Counted from the stretch's first letter, positions 7,939 to 16,584 are shown. The stretch is 49,312 nt of DNA from an uncultured Oscillospiraceae bacterium (GCA_944386975.1 CALXDC010000015.1:1-49312); one strand, 5' to 3'. The notes: generated by a model from the letters alone, not told the origin. Made by a program: numbers and translations.

Positions 7939-8927
7939 TCCGCTTCCCCTCCTTTCGTTTCAGCCGGCTTCTCCGGCGTACCCAACGCTTCCGGCGTGTC
8001 CTCCGTCAGCTGGAGGAAGAGATCCTCCAGGCTGGCCTTCTTGTGGGTCAGCTCCACAAGGGCCTTCCCCGCCCCGGCGAAAGCGAAAAAGACGGACCGG
8101 GACAGGTTCGTGGGGTCGCCCCCCGCAAAGCGGAGGGAAGCCCGGGTGCCCTCCCGGCAGGGGGAGGTCTCCAGGGAGGTGATTCCCGGCACGGCCCCCA
8201 GCAGGGCGGCGGTCTCCTCCGGCGAGGCCTCCGCCGTCAGCAGCAGCTCCTCCGGAGCCAGCAGCTGCCGCTCCAGCTCCGCCGGGCGGCCGAAGGCCAC
8301 CAGCCTCCCCTTATGGATGATGAGGATCTGGTCGCAGATGGCCTGGACCTCGGAGAGAATGTGAGAGCTGAAGATCACGGTATGACTCTCCCCCAAACGG
8401 CGGATCAGGTCCCGGATCTCGATGATCTGGATGGGATCGAGACCCACGGTGGGCTCATCCAGGATGATGACCCTGGGGTTTCCCAGGAGAGCCTGGGCGA
8501 TGCCCACCCGCTGGCGGTAGCCCTTGGAGAGATCGGAAATCCTCCGGCGCTGTACCGACTCGATGCCGGTCTGCTCCACCACGTCCCGGATCTGCCCCTG
8601 GAGCGCCTCTCCCCGGAGGCCCTTGGCCTCCCCCACAAAGCGGAGGTACTCCAACGGGCTCTCGCTCATGTAGAGGGGGGGCTGCTCCGGGAGATAGCCG
8701 ATGCGGCTCTTGGCCTTTTTGGGCTCCTCAAAGATGTCGCAGCCGTCGATCTCCACCTTTCCCGCCGTGGCGGACAGGCAGCCGGTCATGATGTTCATGG
8801 TGGTGGACTTCCCCGCCCCGTTGGGCCCCAAAAAGCCGTAGACGTGGCCGTCGTCAATGGTGAAGGACAGATCCTCCACCGCCGTGAAGTCCCCATATCG
8901 CTTGGTCAGATGTGATACGGATATCAT
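7935..8927 (-). CDS. ABC transporter ATP-binding protein (GldA-like)
   Basis: 330 aa from the ATG at 8927 (MISVSHLTKRYG), preceded by AGGAAGGGG; a longer open frame upstream crosses the promoter and is rejected. Walker A GPNGAGKST near residue 38, Q-loop region YLPEQPPLY, signature DLSKGYRQRVGIAQAL, Walker B VIILDEPT and H-loop SSHILSEV are all intact. The C-terminal ~90 residues form the accessory domain common in ABC-2 exporters. It energises the GldF-like permease. First gene of the leftward four-gene operon, divergent from the two-component system. Confidence 0.93.
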   Translation of the reverse strand: MISVSHLTKRYGDFTAVEDLSFTIDDGHVYGFLGPNGAGKSTTMNIMTGCLSATAGKVEIDGCDIFEEPKKAKSRIGYLPEQPPLYMSESPLEYLRFVGEAKGLRGEALQGQIRDVVEQTGIESVQRRRISDLSKGYRQRVGIAQALLGNPRVIILDEPTVGLDPIQIIEIRDLIRRLGESHTVIFSSHILSEVQAICDQILIIHKGRLVAFGRPAELERQLLAPEELLLTAEASPEETAALLGAVPGITSLETSPCREGTRASLRFAGGDPTNLSRSVFFAFAGAGKALVELTHKKASLEDLFLQLTEDTPEALGTPEKPAETKGGEAE

Positions 8928-9003
8928 AGTGCCCCTTCCTTTTCCCGGACCCGGTCCGCCCCTCCCTCCCCCAGGCGGACCGGCGCCCGTGGTTTTCCCG
9001 CCT

Positions 9004-9080
9004 ATCTTAATCTCCGGCCCTAAAGCCGGACTAAAGGCGGCGGATTTCTTTAGTTCTCTTTTAGCCTGGGGCAGTATACT
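9004..9080. promoter_or_regulatory. Mirror-image divergent promoter with OmpR-type direct repeats
   Basis: Leftward half: -10 TAAGAT (4th to 9th base of 9001 onward on the minus strand, 9004-9009) and two CTTTAG boxes on the minus strand (9020-9025 and 9031-9036, 11-bp period). Rightward half: CTTTAG (9048-9053) and TTTTAG (9059-9064), again 11-bp period, then -10 TATACT (9075-9080). In both directions exactly 10 bases separate the proximal box from the -10, and neither side has a good -35. This is how OmpR-family activators usually bind. The adjacent response regulator is the obvious candidate, activating both its own operon and the exporter operon. Confidence 0.7.
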
Positions 9081-9110
9081 GGAGCAAAACAACACAGAGG
9101 AGGGCGGCCT

Positions 9111-9785
9111 ATGCGCCTTTTGATTGCGGAGGACGATCCGAAATTGCTGAAATCCCTGAAACACATCTTTGAGAGCCGCCAGTATGCGGTGGACGCCGTC
9201 TCCAACGGCACCGACGCACTGGCCTACGCCGAGACGGAGGCCTATGACGGGCTGGTGCTGGACATCATGATGCCGGGCCTGGACGGCGTGGAGGTGCTGC
9301 GGCGGCTGCGGAGCCGGGGCGTCTCCACCCCCGCCCTCTTCCTCACCGCCCGGACGGAGGTCAGTCAGCGGGTGGAGGGTCTGGACGCCGGGGCGGACGA
9401 CTATCTGCCCAAGCCCTTCTCCACGGCGGAGCTCCTGGCCCGGGTCCGGGCCATGCTGCGGCGGAAGGACACCTACACACCGGACCTCCTCCGGGTGGGG
9501 GAGCTGATCCTCAACCGCTCCACCTATGAGCTGGTCTGCGGGGACAAGCGCCAGGCTCTCAGCGGCCGGGAGTTCCAGATTATGGAGATGCTTATGGAGC
9601 GGCCCAGCTTCATCGTCCCCTCCGACGCCCTCATGGCCCATGTGTGGGGCTGGGACAGCGAGGTGGACGTCAGCGTGGTGTGGGTCCACATCTCCAACAT
9701 CCGCAAGAAGCTGGCGGCCCTGGAGGCCCCCGTCACCATCCGCTTCGTCCGCAGCGCGGGCTACACCCTGGAGGCGGCAGTATGA
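9111..9785 (+). CDS. OmpR/PhoB-family response regulator
   Basis: 224 aa. The receiver domain has the acidic pocket EDD (residues 7-9), phosphoacceptor Asp51 (VLDIMMPG), Thr79 (FLTAR) and Lys101 (LPKPF). The C-terminal winged helix (about 125-222) includes LSGREFQIMEMLMERP and a recognition region ending VTIRFVRSAGYTLE. RBS GAGGAGGG lies 8 bases before the ATG. Its stop overlaps the kinase start (ATGA). It faces the GldG-type ABC operon across a shared symmetrical promoter, so it most likely controls that operon and itself. Confidence 0.95.
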   Translation: MRLLIAEDDPKLLKSLKHIFESRQYAVDAVSNGTDALAYAETEAYDGLVLDIMMPGLDGVEVLRRLRSRGVSTPALFLTARTEVSQRVEGLDAGADDYLPKPFSTAELLARVRAMLRRKDTYTPDLLRVGELILNRSTYELVCGDKRQALSGREFQIMEMLMERPSFIVPSDALMAHVWGWDSEVDVSVVWVHISNIRKKLAALEAPVTIRFVRSAGYTLEAAV

Positions 9786-11005
9786 TCGACCGGCTGCGAA
9801 AAAAGTTTATCCGCATCTGCATGCTGTCCTTCTGTCTGGTATTTCTCCTCCTCTTCACCGCCGTATACGTCGGCGCCAGCCTCCAGACCGACGCCTCCCT
9901 GGACGCCCTGGCGGATATCGTCTCCCAGTTCGACGGCCGCTTCCCCGATTTTGAAGAGTTCGGCGACGAGGACGGTCTTTTCCTGCCGCCGGAGGGCGTC
10001 AACCGGGAGTCCCCCTTCACCACCCGGTTCTTCACTGTCCGCTTTGACGGCGGCGGCGGCGTTCTCTCTCTGGACGTCCGCTCCATCGCCAGCGTCACCG
10101 AGGAGGAGGCGGCGGACTACGCCGCCCGGGCCCTCTCCTCCGGGCGGACCCGGGGCTGGCTGGGCGCCTTCCGCTACAAGGTCTACGACACGGAGGAGGG
10201 CTCCGCCGTGGTGTTCATCAACGGCACGGAGGCCCGGGCGGGCAACCGCCGGTTCTTTCTCTCCGCCGCTTCGGTGTTCGTGGGGGGAAGTCTGGTGGTA
10301 CTGCTGCTGGTGATTCTCTTCTCCAAGCGGGCGGTGAGGCCCACGGCGGAGAGCTATGAGAAGCAGAAGCAGTTCATCACCGACGCCAACCACGAGCTGA
10401 AGACTCCCCTGACCCTGATCCGCACCAATCTGGACATTCTGGAGGCGGAAAACGGCCCCAACGAATGGCTCAGCGACGTGCGGGAGGAGACGGAGCGGAT
10501 GACGGAGCTGGTGAACCGCCTGGTGCTGCTGACCCGGATGGACGAGGACCGCAGTCCCCCGGACCTGCGGCCCTTCTCTCTCAGCGAGGCGGCGTCGGAG
10601 GTGGCGGCCTCCTTCGCCCCCGCCCTCCAACGGGCCGGGAAATCCCTCGTCACGGAGATCGCCCCGGCAGTGGCATACACCGGGGACGAGGGGGCCATCC
10701 GCCAGCTTCTCTCCATTTTGCTGGACAACGCGGTGAAGTACAGCGACGCCGGCAGCTGGGTGCGGGTGACCCTGACCGGCGGGCGGCATCCCACCCTGAC
10801 GGTGGACAACCGCTGTGCCGCCGTGGGAACCATGGAGCTCCACCGGCTCTTCGACCGGTTTTACCGCTCGGACAAGGCCCGCACCTACGGCAGCGGCTTT
10901 GGCATCGGCCTCTCCATTGCCAAGGCCATTGCCGAGCAGCACCGTGGAGAGATGACCGCCTCCTCTCCCCAGGCGGGCGTGATCCGCTTCCGGGTGCGGC
11001 TATAG
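9782..11005 (+). CDS. Sensor histidine kinase
   Basis: 407 aa from the ATG at 9782. A membrane helix at 11-31, an extracytoplasmic sensor of ~125 residues, and a second helix at about 159-180. Then, with only ~20 residues between, the dimerisation helix carrying His204 (DANHELKTPL). The N-box LLDNAVKYSDAG and G-box GFGIGLSIAKAIAEQH are present. There is no recognisable HAMP domain between TM2 and the kinase core. The sensor shows an acidic start (FPDFEEFGDEDG) but no known domain. Cognate partner is the overlapping response regulator; the signal is unknown but may relate to the neighbouring exporter's substrate. Confidence 0.93.
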   Translation: MIDRLRKKFIRICMLSFCLVFLLLFTAVYVGASLQTDASLDALADIVSQFDGRFPDFEEFGDEDGLFLPPEGVNRESPFTTRFFTVRFDGGGGVLSLDVRSIASVTEEEAADYAARALSSGRTRGWLGAFRYKVYDTEEGSAVVFINGTEARAGNRRFFLSAASVFVGGSLVVLLLVILFSKRAVRPTAESYEKQKQFITDANHELKTPLTLIRTNLDILEAENGPNEWLSDVREETERMTELVNRLVLLTRMDEDRSPPDLRPFSLSEAASEVAASFAPALQRAGKSLVTEIAPAVAYTGDEGAIRQLLSILLDNAVKYSDAGSWVRVTLTGGRHPTLTVDNRCAAVGTMELHRLFDRFYRSDKARTYGSGFGIGLSIAKAIAEQHRGEMTASSPQAGVIRFRVRL

Positions 11006-11024
11006 GACGGCCCGCGCCGCGCAA

Positions 11025-11079
11025 AACAGCCCCCCATCGAAACGGCAGTCAGGTTCTGCCGTTTCGATGGGGGGCTGTT
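11025..11079. terminator. Bidirectional terminator between convergent operons
   Basis: A perfect 24-bp stem (11025-11048 with 11056-11079) around a 7-base loop, between the histidine kinase (+) and the coiled-coil protein (-). The outer AACAG/CTGTT gives a short T-rich side in each direction. Confidence 0.85.
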
Positions 11080-11093
11080 CATGCTCCCTGCTG

Positions 11094-11624
11094 TTATTCT
11101 CCGCTCTCGCCGGGCTCCTCCTCCATGCGGCGCCTCGCGTCCTGCATCCGCTCGTTGGAGGCGGCGCGGTAGCGGCTGCGGGCCTCCTGCATCTCCTGAA
11201 GGGCCATCTGGATGGCCTCCTCCGTCCGGCGCAGGGCGTCCTCGGTGTACTCGTTGGTCACCTGCAGCATGTTGTGGGCCCGTTCCTCCGCCCGGCGGAC
11301 AATCTCGTGGCCCTTCTCCCGGGCCGCCTGGGTGATGCGGCTCTCGCTGACGATGGTCTTGGCGTCCAGATCCGCCTTCCGCCGGACGTTGTCCGCCTCC
11401 CGCTTGGCCGCCTCCACATACTCGTCCCGGGCCCGGATCAACTCCTGGGCCTTTTTCAGCTCCGCAGGCAGCTGGGCCCGCAGCTCCCCCAGCATGTCCA
11501 GCACCTCGTTTCGGGAGACGATGCACTTGTCGCTGCTGAAGGCTGCGCTCTTGGCCTCGTCCACCGTCTCATATAACATATCGATCAAATGCAGTACATC
11601 GTTGTGACTGTTATTGCTCGCCAT
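11094..11624 (-). CDS. Coiled-coil protein, ATP synthase B/V-ATPase subunit H-like
   Basis: 176 aa, almost entirely charged helix: a short N-terminal segment with LIDMLYETVDEAKS, then a long predicted coiled coil (about 40-165) rich in Glu, Arg, Ala and Lys, including READNVRRKADLDAKTIVSE. No membrane segment. Proteins of this type are often labelled ATPase in Clostridia because of their resemblance to the stator stalk, but no ATP-binding motif exists and the role is unknown. It overlaps the end of coaD by 14 bp and so belongs to the rsmD-coaD operon. Confidence 0.75.
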   Translation of the reverse strand: MASNNSHNDVLHLIDMLYETVDEAKSAAFSSDKCIVSRNEVLDMLGELRAQLPAELKKAQELIRARDEYVEAAKREADNVRRKADLDAKTIVSESRITQAAREKGHEIVRRAEERAHNMLQVTNEYTEDALRRTEEAIQMALQEMQEARSRYRAASNERMQDARRRMEEEPGESGE

Positions 11625-12105
11625 AGTCCTCTATCCCCTTTATGATCTCCTCCGCCACCGCGGAGGGCAAATACTTCCTGAGATCCTGGCCGTAGCGGAT
11701 CATCTCCCTGGCCATGGTGGAGCTGAACCAGAGGTACTCCGGCGCCGCCGGCAGCAGCACCGTCTCCGGGCCGTTCCCCAGCCCCCGGTTGATCCAGGTC
11801 ATCTGGTACTCCCAGTCAAAATCCGTGGCGTTGCGGACCCCCTTGACAATCACCTGGGCCTGCCGCTTGGCGCAGAACTCCGCCAGAAGGCCCGTCCACA
11901 ACTCCGCCTCCACATTGGGCAGGTCCGCCACCGCCAGCTGCGCCAGCCGGAGCCGCCGCTCCGGCGAAAAAAGCCCACGGTCCTTGGAGCCGTTGGACAT
12001 GACGCAGACAATCACCCGGTCAAAAAGGGCCGCCGCCCTCCGGATGAGATCCAGGTGGCCCAGCGTAATGGGATCGAAGCTCCCCGGGCAGATGGCCGTC
12101 CTCAC
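11611..12105 (-). CDS. coaD: Pantetheine-phosphate adenylyltransferase
   Basis: 164 aa, normal length. Transfers AMP from ATP to 4'-phosphopantetheine, the penultimate step of coenzyme A synthesis, in the cytoplasm. Nucleotidyltransferase signature PGSFDPITLGHLDLI at residues 7-21, basic VKGVRNATDFDWEYQM, and the late loop WFSSTMAREM in place of the more usual SSSxVRE. Its start overlaps the rsmD stop by 4 bp (ATGA), a common pairing in Firmicutes. Confidence 0.96.
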   Translation of the reverse strand: MRTAICPGSFDPITLGHLDLIRRAAALFDRVIVCVMSNGSKDRGLFSPERRLRLAQLAVADLPNVEAELWTGLLAEFCAKRQAQVIVKGVRNATDFDWEYQMTWINRGLGNGPETVLLPAAPEYLWFSSTMAREMIRYGQDLRKYLPSAVAEEIIKGIEDYGEQ

Positions 12106-12659
12106 GCCTGCTCCTCTCCTTCCCGGTGGTACACCGTCAGCTTGATCCGGCCGTACCGGTAGGTCCGGTAAAGCCGGTAGGGCGCCGCCGTCTCCGGCAG
12201 AATCATGTCGACATAACTCTCACACACCATTATACCATGGGGACGAAGAATGTCAAATCTCGCAACGGCCTCCACCGCTTTTTCCAGAAGGCCCACGCCG
12301 TAGGGCGGGTCCAGAAAGATGAGGTCGAACTGCCTGCCGCACCGCTCCAGATAGCCCAGGGACTCCCCGTTCACCACCTGGGCCCGGTCCATGAGGCCGG
12401 TGAGCTGCAGGTTCTCCCGCACCAGCGCCGCGGCGTCCCGCCGCTGGTCCACAAACACCGCCGAGGCCGCGCCCCGGCTCAGGGCCTCGATGCCCAGCTG
12501 TCCGGTGCCGGCGAAGAGGTCCAGCACCTGCCGTCCCTCGATATCAAATTGTATAATATTGAAAAGGCCCTCCTTCACCCGGTCGGTGGTGGGGCGGGTC
12601 TCCATCCCGCTCAGCTCCTTCAGCCGCCGGCCCCGGGCCGTTCCCGTGATCACGCGCAT
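12102..12659 (-). CDS. rsmD: 16S rRNA (guanine(966)-N(2))-methyltransferase
   Basis: 185 aa. N-terminal RVITGTARGRRLKE and the TRPTTDRVKEGLFNII segment are typical of RsmD. The SAM site VLDLFAGTGQLGIEALSRGA and the catalytic FLDPPYG motif of N2-guanine methyltransferases are intact. Methylates G966 of 16S rRNA during 30S assembly. First gene of the leftward rsmD-coaD-coiled-coil operon, divergent from the Asp23 gene. Confidence 0.95.
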   Translation of the reverse strand: MRVITGTARGRRLKELSGMETRPTTDRVKEGLFNIIQFDIEGRQVLDLFAGTGQLGIEALSRGAASAVFVDQRRDAAALVRENLQLTGLMDRAQVVNGESLGYLERCGRQFDLIFLDPPYGVGLLEKAVEAVARFDILRPHGIMVCESYVDMILPETAAPYRLYRTYRYGRIKLTVYHREGEEQA

Positions 12660-12781
12660 GGTGGTTCTCCTTCCGCCGCCGGCGCTTGGAGCCCGCGGTC
12701 CGTTCTGCCCTTTATTCTATGGCAATCGCCCCCTTTTTTCAATACTTTTTCGGCAGAGGGGGTAACTTTTTCTTTTCCTAC

Positions 12782-12810
12782 TTGTTATCCCTATCCTTTT
12801 CATGTATAAT
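12782..12810 (+). promoter_or_regulatory. SigA-type promoter for asp23-fakA
   Basis: -35 TTGTTA (12782-12787), 17-bp spacer, -10 TATAAT (12805-12810), about 50 bases before the Asp23 start. Confidence 0.7.
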
Positions 12811-12859
12811 GATGTATCAGTGACCACACTATGACAATCCGGATGAAAGGATGTTGTAT

Positions 12860-13210
12860 ATGATCAAGTTAAACAACGAGAAAGGTACCATCAGCATCAG
12901 CAGCAGCGTCGTGGCCAATCTCACCGGCAATGCCGCTACCAACTGCTTTGGCGTCAAGGGTATGGCCTACCGCTCCATGACCGACGGGCTGGTCCACCTG
13001 CTGCGCAAGGAGGCCATGAGCAAGGGCGTGCGCGTCATCTACAACGAGGACGGCACCGTGTCCATCCGGCTGCACATCATTGTGGAGCACGGGGTGAACA
13101 TCACCGCCGCCTGCCGCTCCATCATGAGCGAGGTCCGCTATAAGGTCAACAAATACACCGGGGTGGAAGTCAAGAACGTGGACGTCTGCGTGGACTCCAT
13201 CGTTCTGTGA
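12860..13210 (+). CDS. Asp23/Gls24 family envelope stress protein
   Basis: 116 aa from the ATG at 12860 (MIKLNNEKGTISIS). The ATG at 12851 abuts the GAAAGG RBS and is too close to be used. Asp23-family features: VVANLTGNAATNCFGVKGMA and the C-terminal SEVRYKVNKYTGVEVKNVDV. Family members act at the membrane or on envelope stress, and one paralogue is usually encoded just before the DAK2 kinase, as here (22-bp gap). They probably share a transcript. Confidence 0.93.
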   Translation: MIKLNNEKGTISISSSVVANLTGNAATNCFGVKGMAYRSMTDGLVHLLRKEAMSKGVRVIYNEDGTVSIRLHIIVEHGVNITAACRSIMSEVRYKVNKYTGVEVKNVDVCVDSIVL

Positions 13211-13232
13211 GCCAAGGAGGAGAGAAGGAGCT

Positions 13233-14900
13233 ATGAAGCATACCATTGACGGTATTCTATTTAAGCAGATGGTCCTCCACGGCGCGGCGGCCATCGCCCA
13301 ACAGAAGCAGGCCATCAACGATCTCAACGTGTTCCCCGTGCCCGACGGAGACACCGGCACCAATATGAGCATGACCATCAACACCGCCGCCGCGGAGCTG
13401 CGGAAGGTGACCCCCGAAACCGTGGGACAGGCCAGCAAGGTCTGCGCCTCCGCCCTTCTGCGGGGAGCCCGGGGCAATTCCGGCGTCATCCTCTCCCTCC
13501 TCTTCCGGGGTATCTCCAAGGGGCTGAAGAACCAGGAGGAGTCCGACGGCCGGCGCTTCGCCGCCGCCATGCAGGAGGGCGTGGCCGCCGCCTACGGCGC
13601 GGTGATGAAGCCCGCCGAGGGCACCGTTCTCACCGTCTCCCGTCTGGCGTCCAAGCGGGCGGTGGAGGCCGCCGCGGAGCGCAACGACGCGGAATTCGTA
13701 TTGGAGGAGGCCATCAAGACCGGTTATGAGGTCCTGGCCCAGACGACGGATATGAACCCTGTACTGAAAAAAGCCAACGTGGTGGACGCGGGCGGAAAGG
13801 GCTACCTGGTAATTCTGGAGGGTATGCTGGCCGCCATGCGGGGCGAGGCCCTGCCCGAGGTGGATGAGGGGAAGCCCGCTCAGGAGAAGGCGGATTTCGA
13901 GACTCTCTCCGCCGACGAGATTACCTTCGCTTTCGACACCGTGTTCATCGTCCGCAAGACGGTGGAGAAGTCCCTGGAGCCCCTGCGGAAATACCTGGAC
14001 AGCATCGGAGACAGTCTGGTCATCGGCGAGGACGACGAGGCCTTCAAGGTCCACGTCCACACCAATATCCCCGGCGACGCCCTCACCGAAGCCCAGAAAT
14101 ACGGCACCCTGGAGCTGGCCAAGATCGAGAACATGCGCACCCAGGCCGACGATCTGGCCGCCGGACGAAAGGCCCAGAGCGTGGACGATCTGGAGGCCGT
14201 GGAGGCGGAGATGGAGGCGGAGAGCGCCGTGGCTGCGCCTGAAAAGCGATACGGCTTCCTGTCCGTCTGCGCCGGCGACGGCATCGCCGCCGTGTTCCGG
14301 GACCTGGGGGTGGACGGCATCATCTCCGGGGGCCAGACCATGAACCCCTCCACCGAGAGCATCCTCAACGAGATCAACCGCACCCCCGCCGAGGTGGTGT
14401 TCGTGCTGCCCAACAACAAGAACATCATCATGGCCGCCCAGCAGTGCGTGGGACTGACGGAGAAGCAGGTGGTAGTGGTGCCCACCACCACCATCCCCCA
14501 GGGCATCACCGCCATGATGAATGTGGATCTGGAGGCGGAGCCGGAGGACATCCTGAACGCCATGACCGAGGCCAGCCGGAACGTGGCCACCGCTCAGATT
14601 ACCTACGCCGCCCGAAACAGCGACTTCGACGGCTTCGCCATCAGCGAGGGGGACTATCTGGCCCTGCTGGGAGGCAAGCTCTTCGGCACCGACAAGGACA
14701 TCACCGTCCTGGTGCGCAAGCTGGCCCAGGAGGCCGCCGACATGAGCGCCGAGTTTGTCACCGTATTCTACGGGGAGGACGTCAGCGAGGAGGACGCCGC
14801 CGCCGCGGAGGCCATTTTTGCCGAGGTCTGCCCCAATGCGGAGCTGTCCATGCTCCCCGGAGGCCAGCCCGTGTACTACTATATCGTCAGCATCGAATAA
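13233..14900 (+). CDS. fakA: DAK2-domain fatty acid kinase subunit FakA/YloV
   Basis: 555 aa, standard length. N-terminal DAK2/DhaL nucleotide-binding domain (to ~200) with NVFPVPDGDTGTNMSMT, whose Asp residues bind Mg-ATP, and LLRGARGNSGVILSLL. The C-terminal ~330 residues form the FakA-like region with GGQTMNPSTESIL and VLPNNKNIIMAAQQ. FakA phosphorylates fatty acids bound to a FakB partner so that exogenous or recycled fatty acids can enter phospholipids. No fakB lies in the window. Strong RBS AAGGAGGAG; cotranscribed with asp23. Confidence 0.94.
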   Translation: MKHTIDGILFKQMVLHGAAAIAQQKQAINDLNVFPVPDGDTGTNMSMTINTAAAELRKVTPETVGQASKVCASALLRGARGNSGVILSLLFRGISKGLKNQEESDGRRFAAAMQEGVAAAYGAVMKPAEGTVLTVSRLASKRAVEAAAERNDAEFVLEEAIKTGYEVLAQTTDMNPVLKKANVVDAGGKGYLVILEGMLAAMRGEALPEVDEGKPAQEKADFETLSADEITFAFDTVFIVRKTVEKSLEPLRKYLDSIGDSLVIGEDDEAFKVHVHTNIPGDALTEAQKYGTLELAKIENMRTQADDLAAGRKAQSVDDLEAVEAEMEAESAVAAPEKRYGFLSVCAGDGIAAVFRDLGVDGIISGGQTMNPSTESILNEINRTPAEVVFVLPNNKNIIMAAQQCVGLTEKQVVVVPTTTIPQGITAMMNVDLEAEPEDILNAMTEASRNVATAQITYAARNSDFDGFAISEGDYLALLGGKLFGTDKDITVLVRKLAQEAADMSAEFVTVFYGEDVSEEDAAAAEAIFAEVCPNAELSMLPGGQPVYYYIVSIE

Positions 14901-14912
14901 CCTGGAATCCCG

Positions 14913-14949
14913 CCGCCGCGGAGCAATCAGCTCCGCGGCGGATTTTTTT
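14913..14949 (+). terminator. Terminator after fakA
   Basis: A 12-bp perfect stem CCGCCGCGGAGC/GCTCCGCGGCGG, loop AATCA, followed by ATTTTTTTG. Confidence 0.93.
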
Positions 14950-14953
14950 GCTC

Positions 14954-14982
14954 TTGCGGCAGGGTATAAAATATTGTATAAT
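14954..14982 (+). promoter_or_regulatory. SigA-type promoter for the DUF1846 gene
   Basis: -35 TTGCGG (14954-14959), 17-bp spacer, consensus -10 TATAAT (14977-14982), in an AT-rich patch just after the fakA terminator. The leader is about 110 bases. Confidence 0.65.
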
Positions 14983-15099
14983 CGGACCATATTGATAATG
15001 GGATGATGTGGGACTCCGGGGCTTTCGGCGGGTCCCACTGGCGATTTTTTGCGAAAATTTCGCCCTTCCGGAGAATCCTCAGGAGAAAGAAGGTCTATC

Positions 15100-16584
15100 A
15101 TGTTCAGGATCGGCTTCGACAACCAGAAGTATATCGAGACCCAGTCCGCCCATATCCGCCAGCGCATCGGCCAGTTCGGCGGCAAGTTGTATCTGGAGTT
15201 CGGCGGCAAGCTCTTCGACGACTACCACGCCTCCCGGGTGCTGCCCGGGTTCGAGCCCGACAGCAAAATCCGCATGCTCCAGCAGCTGAAGGATGACGTG
15301 GAGATCGTCATTGCCATCGGCGCCCCGGACATTGAGAAAAACAAGATCCGGGGGGATCTGGGCATCCCCTACGAGGAGGACGTGCTGCGGCTCATCGACA
15401 TCTTCCGCGGTATGGACCTGTACGTGGGCAGCGTGGTGGTCACCCAGTACAACGGCCAATCCGCCGCCGACGCCTTTCTCAAACGCCTCACCGCCCTGGG
15501 CATCCGGGTCTACCGCCACTACCCCATCGCCGGCTATCCCCACAACGTGGAGCTGATCGTCAGCGACCAGGGCTACGGCCGCAACGAGTATATCGAAACC
15601 ACCCACCCTCTGGTGGTGGTCACCGCCCCCGGCCCCGGCAGCGGCAAAATGGCCACCTGCCTCAGCCAGCTCTACCACGAGAACCAGCGGGGCATTCAGG
15701 CAGGCTACGCCAAGTTCGAGACCTTCCCCATCTGGAATCTGCCGCTGAAGCATCCGGTGAACCTGGCCTACGAGGCCGCCACCGCCGACCTCAACGACGT
15801 GAACATGATCGACCCCTTCCACCTGGAGGCCTATGGGGAGACCACCGTCAACTACAACCGGGATGTGGAAATTTTCCCGGTGCTGCGCACCATTTTTGAA
15901 AATATTCTGGGCCAGTGCCCCTACAAATCCCCCACGGACATGGGGGTGAACATGGCGGGCAACTGCATCGTGGACGACGACGCCTGCTGCCTGGCCTCCC
16001 GGATGGAGATTCTGCGGCGGTACTACACCGCCCTCACCGATCGGCTCCAGGGCAAGGCCGATGACGAGCTGGTGTTCAAGCTGGAGCTTCTCATGAAGCA
16101 GGCCGGCGTTACCCCCGACATCTTTCCCGCCGTGGCCGCGGCCAAGGAGCGGGAGGAGACCACCGGCGGCCCCGCCGGCGCCATGGTCCTCCCCGACGGC
16201 GCGGTGATCACCGGCAAGACCAGCGATCTCCTGGGGGCCTCCGCCGCCCTCCTTCTCAATGCCCTGAAGCACCTGGGGGGGATCGACAAGGATCTGGACC
16301 TCATCAGCAACCAGGTGCTGGAGCCTATCTGCCGGCTGAAGGTGGAGAGCCTGGGCAACAAGAATCCCCGGCTCCACAGCGACGAGGTGCTCATCGCCCT
16401 GTGCGTCAGCGCCCTCACCAATCCCATTGCCGCCCGGGCCCAGGAGCAGCTGGGAAAGCTGCGCCGCTGCGCCGCCCATTTCACCGTGGTGCTCAGTGAG
16501 GTGGACGAAAACCTCTACCGCCGCCTGGGCATCCACGTCAGCAACGAACCCAAGTATGAGCGCAAACGCCTCTACTTCCGGTAA
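15100..16584 (+). CDS. DUF1846 domain-containing protein
   Basis: 494 aa from the ATG at 15100 (MFRIGFDNQKY), with AGGAGAAAGAAGG upstream; an open frame 51 bases longer has no RBS. The family signature is clear: GGKLYLEFGGKLFDDYHA, AIGAPDIEKNKIRGDLGI, and VTAPGPGSGKMATCLSQLYH, which looks like a P-loop-like nucleotide site near residues 175-195. DUF1846 proteins are widespread in Firmicutes. Structures show a P-loop fold, but the substrate is unknown. Monocistronic with its own promoter. Confidence 0.93.
   Translation: MFRIGFDNQKYIETQSAHIRQRIGQFGGKLYLEFGGKLFDDYHASRVLPGFEPDSKIRMLQQLKDDVEIVIAIGAPDIEKNKIRGDLGIPYEEDVLRLIDIFRGMDLYVGSVVVTQYNGQSAADAFLKRLTALGIRVYRHYPIAGYPHNVELIVSDQGYGRNEYIETTHPLVVVTAPGPGSGKMATCLSQLYHENQRGIQAGYAKFETFPIWNLPLKHPVNLAYEAATADLNDVNMIDPFHLEAYGETTVNYNRDVEIFPVLRTIFENILGQCPYKSPTDMGVNMAGNCIVDDDACCLASRMEILRRYYTALTDRLQGKADDELVFKLELLMKQAGVTPDIFPAVAAAKEREETTGGPAGAMVLPDGAVITGKTSDLLGASAALLLNALKHLGGIDKDLDLISNQVLEPICRLKVESLGNKNPRLHSDEVLIALCVSALTNPIAARAQEQLGKLRRCAAHFTVVLSEVDENLYRRLGIHVSNEPKYERKRLYFR

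Noticed and set aside
9111-11005. PhoB-PhoR pair for the pst operon
   Set aside because: The kinase lacks a PAS domain, and the operator faces the GldG-type exporter 14 kb from pst; nothing ties it to phosphate.
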